A stretch of 64,000 bases of DNA from NCBI GenBank assembly GCA_034440615.1, contig JAOTOM010005112.1, positions 603,501 to 667,500 on the forward strand. The letters run 5' to 3'. The translations under genes and the position numbers were made by a program. Positions 56,537 through 64,000 of this stretch are shown one piece after another. Source of the stretch: Ashinkailepas kermadecensis (taxonomy: Eukaryota; Arthropoda; Thecostraca; Neolepadidae). The notes below the pieces were generated by a model. It worked only from the letters and a program-made list of their open reading frames with translations, was not told the DNA's origin and ran no database searches. The stretch's first letter is position 1. Every line of letters begins with the position of its first letter.

Positions 56537-59500
56537 ATATATGTGAGTGTGTGTGTGTGTGTCTTAAATGTGACCGTATTCGAATCTTCTGGATGCTATT
56601 GTCATGTCTGTGGTGAGATTGACAAAAACGACACAACAAATGACATTTGCTGGCAACCTAACTTAACTCGTCGACTGCGTTGGTCATGCAGCGACCATTA
56701 AATGACATTCGCGATGCCGCTATCGCCATAGAATAATGGAAATCAGCGCTATTCAAACTGGGTCGAGTTGGATAATTTTTTTGCAGCATGGTCAAAAATG
56801 GTGATGGCCTCAACTGATCTATGATGCCCTTCACATGCTACTCACATAGCCCACTTTATAAAAATACGTACTGCACACGCACACACACACATACCCTGAG
56901 GCTCCTTGTTGTAAGCCTTCAAATACCCGAGATGCTAGGAGGCAGAATGCGCTCGGAATGCGGAAATGAATTGTCTGCACATTATTAACTGAGCCCCTCC
57001 CATACCTCTTCCTACTGCGTACCTCAATTTCATCAATTGCCATGAGATTCAAGCTTCGTATGTATTTACGTAACTACCGACGATAAGAATATCAACGTTT
57101 AACACAAGTGACAACAACAAATATACTACCCATTGTCAGAGATATAACAAGAGGAACCCGCGCTCTGCAACGACGTACCGCGCTACGACATTCACCCGCG
57201 ACTGATCGTCTTCGGCGTCACTGGCGTTAGTTGAGCTCAGGCACGAAGGAAAGCAGTGTCAGGAGTAAGCTGAGCCTCACTAGTGATTCAGCCACACACT
57301 GGTGTCATCCGGGCAAAATGACCGCTGAGATATCACAATAACCAGAATCGTCCGTGGGCAGACTTCAGCACATTCAACCACAGAGGACGTGTGCCGTGCT
57401 CGTACTCAACCATCGCGATCCACATCTAGTCCTCGTGAGCGGCCTCCATCATCTCACAGCCATGATAGACGGTGCTCTGGTCCACATCTAACCACCGTGA
57501 ACAGTCTCCACCATTCCACAGCCACGGCAGTCTGTGTTCTGGTCCACATCTAACCACCGTGAACAGTCCCCATCATCCCATAGCCACAGTAGACTCTGTA
57601 CTGGTTCACATCTAACCACCGCCAATACACACGAGTCGTCCTGCACAGCCAAGACGCAGTCACAGTGAGCTGCAAGGCCTGGCTCACTGAACATCAGACC
57701 GTCCCAATGATTACTGACTGATACGGCAGCCGCCCTCACTGCTCCGGCAGCCGCCTCTCACTGCTCCCGTAAGTGCCTCTCACTGCTCCGGCAGCCGGCC
57801 CTCACTGCTCCTGCAGCCGCCTCTCACTGCTCCCGTAAGTGCCTCTCACTGCTCCGGCAGCCGGCCCTCACTGCTCCTGCAGCCGCCTCTCACTGCTCCC
57901 GTAAGTGCCTCTCACTGCTCCGGCAGCCGGCCCTCACTGCTCCTGTAGCCGCCATCACTGATACTGCAGCCGGCCCTCACTGTTCCTGTAACTGCCTCTC
58001 ACTGCACCGGCAGCCGCCTTCCACTGCTCCGGCGGCCGCTGGCAGCAGTCTCTCACCGGTCCTCACGGCTCCGGCGGCCGCTGTCAGCAGTCTCTCACCG
58101 GTCCTCACGGCTCCGGCGGCCGCTGTCAGCGGTCTCTCACCGGTCCTCACGGCTCCGGCGGCCGCTGGCAGCGGCCTCTCAAGGGTCCCCACGGCTCCAG
58201 CGGCCGCTGTCAGCGGTCTCTGACCGGTCTGGCAGCCGTCCGTCGCCGCTCCGCCAGTCGCTGGCAGCGGTGGCAGTGCCACTGGACGGAGTCTATGCTG
58301 CGGCGCAGTCGGCGGCTGAGCCGCAGACAGCTGAAGTGGTGCCACACGCCGCACCGATCGCACGCCACGCACGCGGTGTCCTCACATTCACTGGCGCACA
58401 CGCCGCACGGGTAGTCCGCGTCGTCGCCGCTGCTGCCACCCAGCGCTCTGGTCGTGGCGCGGCTCTTTTTGTCGCTGCTGCCGCCGGCCGTTCTCGTCGT
58501 AGTGGCGCGGTTCTCCTTGGCGACAGTGGCGTTGCGAAGGCACGGCCACCGCGCGGGAAGCGTCTTACGGCGACGTCCGCGCGCCTGTGGCATCGTGTCG
58601 CCTCCACCTACCGGAACAGGCACCTCTCTGAGCGGGTCGCTACCGCATATCGGTCGGCCGCCGATTCTCGCCTGGAGCCAGGTCGCGCCTCACGTATGCG
58701 GAGCACACTAACGGCTAGTGAAGGCAGCGCACGTCCGACACGAGGTCAGCCACCGAGCACGGTCAGCTGTCTCGCTGGGTGGGCACCTGCAGCCGGCCAC
58801 ACTGAGTCGGCCAGCAATAACTTGGCTGATGTCGACATTTATCGTGGAGGTCCTCAAGACACAGCGCACATGTTCCACTAGCTCTTCGCAATATTTTATT
58901 TTTAGCTTGGATTAAGTGCATGCGAGTTTTTCTCGTGAGCCCAATCCGTGGAAAGAACCGTAACTACAGGTCCCGTATTCGCATAAAACGTGCGTACCAT
59001 CAGTATTTGGACGAGCTGGATAATTGGTCCAGATCAGTAATATTTTTCCCGATACCAACACGAAGTGAACGCTCCATTCACTACAACAGCCTTGCGAAGA
59101 GACTGTCAGCACAACACCGGTCCCCGCTATAACAGCGCTCCTATGCATATCACATGAGCCGGCCGTTTTCCCGCACCACTTTACGCAGTCAGCATTTGTC
59201 TACGGCAGTTGCATGCAGTCAACGAGCCACGCATAGTAACACTCTTTAGGGCGACACAAGCTGGCCTTCAGTGTAGCAGTGTCAGCGCTCTTCATGGCGA
59301 CACAAGCTGGCCTTCAGTGTAGCAGTGTCAGCGCTCTTCATGGCGACACAAGCTGGCCTTCAGTGTAGCACTGGCAGCGCTCTTCATGGCGACACAAGCT
59401 GGCCTTCAGTGTAGCAGTGTCAGCGCTCTTCATGGCGACACAAGCTGGCCTTCAGTGTAGCACTGGCAGCGCTCTTCAGGGCGACACAAGCTGGCCTTCA

Positions 59501-62316
59501 GTGTAGCACTGTCAGCGCTTTTCAGGGCGGCACAAGCTGGCCTTCAGTGTAGCACTGTCAGCGCTCTTCATGGCGACACAAGCTGACCTTCAGTGTAGCA
59601 CTGGCAGCGCTCTTCATGGCGACACAAGCTGGCCTTCAGTGTAGCACTGTCAGCGCTCTTCAGGGCGACACAAGCTGGCCTTCAGTGTAGCACTACCAGT
59701 GCTCTTCAGGGCGACACAAGCTGGCCTTCAGTGTAGCACTGCCAGTGCTCTCCAGAGCGGTACGAGCTGGCTTTCAACACAGCACCGTTGGCGATTCCAG
59801 TCCCATAGGCTGGTTTTTAGTGCAGCGGCAGCGCTCTTCATGGCGGCACGGGCTGGTTTTCAGTGCAGAGTAAGGGCTCTTCAGGACGGCACAGGTCGGG
59901 CTTCAGTGCAGCATCAGCGCCCATCAGGGCGGCACCGGATGGGTTTCAGTGCAGCGCCAGCGCTCTTCTGATCCAGGTGTCATTCATTTCCCGGATATCC
60001 CTCAGTCATGCTGACCTATCAACTGATATTCCCGTGCCGGAGTAATCAGTCTGATATTTATTGCTGCTGCGTGAGTATTGAGGAGCTGGCTCTTCCCCAA
60101 TGTCAGAATTTCACTATGTCATTATCCTGCGGAATCTTTCTCGAGCAGTGGGCAGAAGTTAATATCGTCCTTATCTTTAAAAAAAAACTCTTGTAAACTT
60201 CCAGAAAACTATCGATCGGTTTCACTGCTACCACCTTGCACCCCATTTCAAAAGAGAATCATTCGCGATCAACTCATACATCATGCCTGCGGCCCCACCA
60301 GTCTCAATCCCAGCATGGTGTCATCCCGCATCGTTCTTGTGCAACCAATCTAGCATAAATTGCATCGCATGTGTGGGAAGCAATATCCGAGGGGGTTGGG
60401 CTTGATGCGGTGTACACGGATAGTTCTTTGTTATTTGCGCTTCAGGGCGCTTCGATTAGTCTTTGATCATTCGTGCCCAGAGGTGCACACGAATTTTTTC
60501 CAGCATATTTCAAAGTGTAAGCCATCGTCTATAAGCTGGAGCGTACGTACGGTGTTAGTGGGCTAGCGCTGGACTGGTTGAAGTCGCACCATGGGGAACG
60601 AAGACAGAGGGGGGGAGGGGGGGGACTTTAGGGAACATCGACTAGGCGAAGACAGAGGGCGGTGCTCAATGGCAATGTCTTGGTGACAATTAGTGTCATG
60701 GTGTCAAAAGGTACCAGGGTGCTTGACCTGCTCATTACGAGTTTTCAATCGGCCTTCCCCGGTTCAAGCTGAATAAGCAGTCGGCTCTTGTTGCTTATAG
60801 CGCAAACGTTCTGTTCATACTAAAGCATCGCTCAGTAATTTAGGCTGGTGCCGCCATATGTCAACGTGTTCGCATTGAGGGTGCAACATAAGTTCCTCAT
60901 ATGGCTGGTTCACCACACGGAACCAAGCTGCCAGCCTCCAGAGTGTGAGGATCTACTGGGATTTTATAGTGTCCAGCCTCTACATGAGAGACGTGGACAT
61001 TGCAATGTGTTAGTTGCATAGTCTTCAAGGGTTTCACCTCATCTTTTAGAGTCTTTCTGTTCATGTACCATTGCTAAAAACAAGAATGCTCAGGCAACAC
61101 TTATTCATGTGCCATTTGACAGGGTAAATAGTGTTGCAGCTGGCATCTTTGTGCTCGCCCCTCACACTTTTGACTGTTGAGACTTTTGAGTTGAACACTT
61201 GAGGCCTTTGAGAGCCAACCTCAGAGTTTGTTTATTTGTTTGTTTATTGGGTGATTCACGACGCACTTTATGCACATTCACGGCTAATGGCGCCGCCCAC
61301 ACTGTTTCGCCGGTGGGCCGCGGGATTGGGAAGTGTCCCGAGCGGTGCGAGTGTTGAACCCGGGACCTTTGGTACCCAGAGCTCAACACATTAACCACTC
61401 GGCCATCCCCGCCCCACCTCAGAGTTTGTACATACTCAGTAGATCTGCTCCGCGTTGCTGTATATGCCATTTATGTTTTGTATGCGCTAGCGTAGGTTTA
61501 CTTTTACATGACGCCACCTATAATTTGACATTGCCTGTTTGTAATTAACAAACGATGCATGATGCACGATTCCTAGAATTTGTGGCATCACAATCTTGAC
61601 AAACAGATAAGGTGTTCATCTGTCTTCATCATCTTTCGGCCGCACTTCTTCCCATCATATTTCCAAATTGTTTTGACGTTATCATGGGCTTTGTCTTTGC
61701 TCGCTACTCCACACCAGTATAAAAAATCCAGGCCGCCACCACAGGCAGGCGGTTTTCCGGGTGCGGCGGACTGCGTTGGTCCCCATCCGGCCGGGGGCAC
61801 TGACCTTTGAGTTGGTTCTCGATGTTGTCGCGCTCCTGGTGCAGTCGCTTCACCTCGGCTGCCAGATGCTGCTTCAAGGCCACCTCCTGCTCCTCCAGCT
61901 GATGCCGTAGCCGCCCCTCGCGCTCCCTCTGCACACATAGGAGCAAGCATACTAACCAAGAAATAAATACAGGGCAGAAACCATGCTACCAGCCATTTCG
62001 GTTAAACGCTCTAGTCATGTGTGACGTAATATGTGACAACATTACGCTGGTGCAGTGTCATTAGCAGTTATTGTCCGTGTGGGTGAGCTGCTCTTCTTCC
62101 GGGACCCTTCCAGTAAACTGATGAGCTATCCCCCTTGGTCATCATTGCCACAACGTCAGGGATAGTGGGCACAGGAGCTGCTATTTCAGTTAATGGTTGA
62201 CTGAGAACAACACAGATGCACAAAGGGGATACAGCGGCGCTGACCTTTTCCTCCTCCATCTCCTGTTCCTTCTTGCCCATTTCTTCACGCAAGGCTGTCA
62301 TCTTTTTGGCACATTC
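53939..62316 (-). CDS. RNF8: RNF8-like RING E3 ubiquitin ligase, C-terminal five exons
   Basis: RNF8 is a nuclear E3 ligase that ubiquitinates chromatin at DNA breaks. Minus-strand exons: 62316-62245, 61928-61805, 56110-55977, 55183-55061, 54169-53939. All have AG/GT borders and compatible phases; they join to 228 codons including TGA. The first three exons encode a long coiled coil (REEMGKKEQEMEEEK, HQLEEQEVALKQHLAAEV, VIEKQLTSLDAKRQLLEG). The fourth encodes VLDGFEQLMDSELTCSICAE, the first CxxC of the RING. The last completes the C3HC4 RING (GCTHTFCQDC, CPIC) and the RNF8-type tail QTRSIVLDNFIDGMV, which separates it from other RING ligases. The N-terminal FHA domain is not in the window. 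Introns are large, and one holds a PHD ORF and minisatellites. A partial copy of exon four lies 60 bp downstream. Boundaries are by eye. Confidence 0.83.
54300..54958. other. RNF8-like intron sequence, no feature seen
   Basis: AT-rich intron between the last two exons. The 54538-54858 ORF (106 codons, minus) shows no recognisable domain. Confidence 0.45.
54986..55037 (-). pseudogene. Partial tandem copy of the RNF8-like RING exon
   Basis: About 52 bp duplicates the 3' half of exon four (55047-55098) with substitutions. The minus-strand frame reads LTCTVCSELVFT against LTCSICAELFFT, keeping the CxxC pair. The donor has changed from GTAAGC to GTCAGC. An acceptor-like GGTATGCAG precedes it. It is probably a non-functional exon relic, but mutually exclusive use cannot be excluded. 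Confidence 0.65.
55200..55960. other. RNF8-like intron sequence, no feature seen
   Basis: AT-rich intron between exons four and three, without recognised features. Confidence 0.45.
56449..56550. repeat. (TA)n microsatellite with TG runs
   Basis: A pure TA tract of about 80 bp, followed by GTGTGTGTATATATGTGAG and further TG repeats. It lies in the large RNF8-like intron. Confidence 0.95.
56649..56698. mobile_element. Diverged short retroposon-like element (family C), with TSD
   Basis: Contains CGTCGACTGCGTTGGTCATG and CAGCGACCATT. Direct repeats AAATGACATT flank it (about 56638-56647 and 56700-56709). The 5' part has drifted. Confidence 0.55.
57420..57660 (+). repeat. Minisatellite, ~61-bp unit, 3-4 copies
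   Basis: Units contain GGTCCACATCTAACCACCGT and GAACAGTCTCCACCATTCC, with GCCACGGCAG. The left and right units are diverged. Confidence 0.82.
57725..58195 (+). repeat. Two adjoining GC-rich minisatellites (~66 bp and 42 bp)
   Basis: At 57725-58020 the units share CTCTCACTGCTCC, CGGCAGCC and GTAAGTGC in about 66-bp blocks. At 58025-58195 there are four units of TCACGGCTCCGGCGGCCGCT plus GTCAGCAGTCTCTCACCGGTCC, 42 bp. The second array keeps a minus-strand frame open with 14-residue repeats around RPLTAAAGAVRTGE; I treat that as an artefact. Confidence 0.87.
58210..58623 (-). CDS. PHD-finger ORF within an RNF8-like intron
   Basis: A 137-aa minus-strand ORF. Residues 1-70 are basic and low complexity (RGRRRKTLPARWP). 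From about residue 72 it encodes a C4HC3 PHD finger: YPCGVC, then CVACDRCGVWHHFSC, and WHCHRC at the end. PHD fingers read histone tails in chromatin proteins, but they also occur in ORF1 proteins of some LINEs. Nothing upstream or downstream decides between a nested host gene, an exon of a larger gene on this strand, or a retrotransposon remnant. The frame stops soon after the finger (RTAARPVRDR). The finger ligands all look present, so the domain is not decayed. Confidence 0.55.
   Translation of the reverse strand: MPVPVGGGDTMPQARGRRRKTLPARWPCLRNATVAKENRATTTRTAGGSSDKKSRATTRALGGSSGDDADYPCGVCASECEDTACVACDRCGVWHHFSCLRLSRRLRRSIDSVQWHCHRCQRLAERRRTAARPVRDR
59240..59970 (+). repeat. Minisatellite, 46-bp unit, ~15 copies
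   Basis: Units of TTCATGGCGACACAAGCTGG, CCTTCAGTGTAGCACTGTCA and GCGCTC at exact 46-bp steps (59291, 59337 and onward). Two alternating variants (GCAGTGTCA and GCACTGGCA) suggest block duplication. It becomes diverged after 59750. Confidence 0.95.
60110..60850 (+). mobile_element. Heavily decayed LINE reverse transcriptase
   Basis: The plus strand shows order-preserving RT pieces in several frames: LPENYRSVSLLPPCTPFQK (fingers), a YGVSGLALDWLKSHHGERRQ-like palm helix at about 60540-60610, then a poor relative of the GVPQGS block (VSKGTRVLDLL) at about 60695. Many frameshifts and stops. A short insertion at about 60612-60644 is flanked by CGAAGACAGAGGG. Confidence 0.6.
61232..61415 (-). mobile_element. 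tRNA-derived SINE (family B), perfect TSD
   Basis: A second SINE family. On the minus strand the head reads GATGGCCGAGTGGTTAATG (A box TGGCCGAGTGG, like tRNA-Ser/Leu) and GGTCCCGGGTTCAACACTCG (B-box region). The tail is rich in AATAAACAAAC. A 14-bp target duplication ACCTCAGAGTTTGT flanks it (61218-61231 and 61416-61429). It lies in the RNF8-like region upstream of exon 61928-61805. Confidence 0.92.
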
Positions 62317-62319
62317 CTA

Positions 62320-62810
62320 CGGGCGTGAATACTTCCATCACCAATGGCGTCGCATCTGGACTGCTTACAGCCAGGACATCCCAAGGACTTCATACACAAT
62401 CAACGGTCTGTTGGCACTGCATGAGTGGAAATTACAAATGTATCTATAGCACCAAAAGCCAATATATTACTACACGATTGATAAAATAAACGACTATATG
62501 ACGAATGCATATCTATAACTTTCAATTACCACGCAGATATACAGTTCGTTCTAAGTATCAGCTGTTATTTAGTGCCATGTGTGAAACTGATCGGGAATTT
62601 TGTGATGACGGCATTTTCATCACTCACATAATGACTACAGTAGTCCCAATTTAATTCAGATAGACACTTGTATCACGGCAATCCACAATACACTTGTGGT
62701 TATTAGCACCTCCGTCGATATGATAAAACAACGACTAATAATACTGTCAGACACATACACATTTTATTATATTTTTAAACTTCACCAATCCAAGCAGCCC
62801 ATCGGTCCGG
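62320..62810. other. Spacer between RNF8-like exon and the zinc-ribbon-like exon
   Basis: AT-rich. A TTTATT at 62763-62768 gives AATAAA on the minus strand, 44 bp past the stop of the upstream terminal exon. No further exon was recognised. Confidence 0.45.
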
Positions 62811-62811
62811 C

Positions 62812-62910
62812 TCATCCGGCACCCCAGAAGGCGCCGGCTAAATATTGGCACCGGCAGACGAGACGGCCCGTGTGGTACTTAGTTCCACAGTATGGGCACC
62901 CGTCATCCTC
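62812..62910 (-). CDS. Putative terminal exon with zinc-ribbon-like cysteines
   Basis: The minus-strand frame from an acceptor ATGGGCAG|GAG (start 62910) encodes 32 residues and TGA (62812): EDDGCPYCGTKYHTGRLVC then RCQYLAGAFWGAG. The CPYC pair, a His and a Cys could bind zinc. A possible preceding exon ends at a donor AAG|GTAGGG (63041) in matching phase, ending LAAHHIPCLVHK. A minus-strand AATAAA lies 44 bp downstream. It sits between the window edge and the RNF8-like coiled-coil exons, so it is either the 3' end of another minus-strand gene or an alternative last exon of RNF8. Family not recognised. Confidence 0.45.
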   Translation of the reverse strand, partial: EDDGCPYCGTKYHTGRLVCRCQYLAGAFWGAG

Positions 62911-63299
62911 CTGCCCATCTCGGCATGGGACCGGGGAACGCAGAAGTTCGCTGTCCCGCCAAGGGGGTCGATCACGCATCCCCGCCACGACGGGTGGCGA
63001 GTCCGGCGGCCAGTGAAGCAGGCTCGCCCTGGCGCCCTACCTTGTGCACCAAGCACGGAATGTGGTGCGCGGCCAGCTTCCAGCTGAGCCAGCGAGATGA
63101 TTTCTTTGCGGTCGAAAATCACTTTTCCTGAATAGTTAACATTGTCTTGATGCGAGACATGTTCATTTTCGATCCGTCTCCATACGACTAGCGTCTCTCC
63201 TAATCTGTTTATAATACCCTGCATCACGACTACACACTACCGGATCTGCGGGAATATCAGATAATTGATCGGCGCGGAGATGACGGTAGGAGGCAGGCG

Positions 63300-63650
63300 C
63301 CTCCTCAGATGAGACAGACCACTTAAGCTTCAGATTTCTTACTAAATAATGAAATTTCAGTGTCGTCAGCGTATTCCGCAACATTTTCGCTCACAGCGAA
63401 CAGACTGAGGTCGATAACGAACGTAGTATAGTGGGCTGAGGGCTCAGCCTGGAAAAACTCCGATACTATTGGGCAGTGGTACGGATTTTTTTTTGTGATA
63501 CCAGGATTGTCAGTGAGGCTGCCATTCTGGGTATCATTCCGGAGGTAAGCTGTAAACCAGAAAATGTCGACACCGTGAAGATTCGATTTTGACAGGAGCC
63601 TTGAGTGGTAGAATACACACGCAAACATTCGCTCAAATCCAACAGACAAA
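63300..63650 (-). mobile_element. Decayed LINE reverse transcriptase fragment
   Basis: The minus-strand frame 63649-63323 reads LLSKSNLHGVDIFWFTAYL (palm helix) followed after a degraded block by AEYADDTEISLF, the catalytic YADD motif. The GVPQGS block between is missing or scrambled. Probably a Jockey/CR1-like remnant. Confidence 0.65.
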
Positions 63651-63659
63651 GAAAGAACA

Positions 63660-64000
63660 CCTCGCCAGTCATTCGCGGATAGGATGTGGTGGGATATGGA
63701 AGGCGGCAGGCAGTGCGGTTTCGTCGAGTGACGTGGACGGAAACCGCGCTGAGAGGAAAATAGGAAGTGGTTTTTGGATAGGTAAATATGCAGCTGCTGG
63801 TAGACAGCGAGCTATCCAATTATGACTGTGACTACCACGATGGGAATAGGACGGCAGTCGGAGTGGCTGGTGGGATCACTGGACCGGGAGACAACGTGGC
63901 CACGCCAAACACATGCTGAACACATGAATGCTCATGCTGTCCCCACCGCAGGTTGGCGAGCCATCCATCCCAAGGACGATAGCTCGCCACTCTGACGGTG
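63660..64000. other. Window end, no feature recognised
   Basis: Short ORFs only. An acceptor-like CCCCACCGCAG|GTTGG lies at about 63940-63950 on the + strand, without supporting protein similarity. Confidence 0.4.

Noticed and set aside
57977..58372. A 131-codon ORF with 14-residue repeats
   Set aside because: It comes from a 42-bp minisatellite and overlaps the PHD ORF in another frame.
62838..63227. A 129-codon minus-strand ORF at the right end
   Set aside because: It reads through a donor-like GTAGGG and an acceptor in the wrong frame; the short zinc-ribbon-like exon in another frame fits splice sites and the AATAAA better.

Overview
This is a nuclear window from an animal. Host genes are split by GT-AG introns, repeats are dense, and several retrotransposon clades are present. 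(TTAGG)n-type stretches, the usual arthropod telomere unit, occur in several places (17.5-18.06 kb, 19.05-19.22 kb, 23.2-23.3 kb). Together with GC-rich coding DNA, many GC-rich minisatellites and CR1, L1-like and I-like LINEs, this suggests an arthropod, perhaps a crustacean. That placement is inference and not proven here.

Host genes recognised: (1) MRPS23 (mS23 of the mitochondrial small ribosomal subunit), + strand, three exons (3778-3821, 6115-6276, 7937-8207) that splice in frame to 158 aa; (2) an intronless 869-aa ERMP1-like M28 metallopeptidase, - strand, 11111-13720; (3) the 3' part of a USP35/USP38-type deubiquitinase, - strand, 28119-29232, with three in-frame stops; (4) the C-terminal half of an RNF8-like RING E3 ligase, - strand, five exons between 62316 and 53939 that join in phase. 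Less certain coding pieces are a CCHC zinc-knuckle terminal exon (42393-42987), a heptad-repeat exon (46678-47133), a PHD-finger ORF inside an RNF8 intron (58210-58623), a zinc-ribbon-like terminal exon (62812-62910), and two unrecognised ORFs (50524-51340).

Mobile DNA fills much of the rest: a decayed L1-like LINE (1.5-3.3 kb, with a second fragment at 49 kb); three CR1-like copies (19.3-22.9 kb and 24.6-25.0 kb); a decayed LINE with gag knuckles, endonuclease, RT and RNase H (36.4-41.1 kb); an apparently complete Tigger/pogo transposon with an intact 626-aa transposase, TIRs and TA duplications (32293-36294); two foldback MITEs with long inverted repeats (17.3-18.3 kb, 23.0-23.7 kb); two tRNA-derived SINE families, several copies with perfect target-site duplications; and a roughly 57-bp retroposon-like element.

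Tandem repeats are the other theme. At least fifteen arrays have periods of 21 to about 180 bp. Many periods are multiples of three and so produce long false ORFs. One array starts inside the last codons of MRPS23, and another (25.48-25.98 kb) is built from a 14-bp motif in alternating orientation. The genes form no operon; they look like unrelated neighbours separated by repeats.
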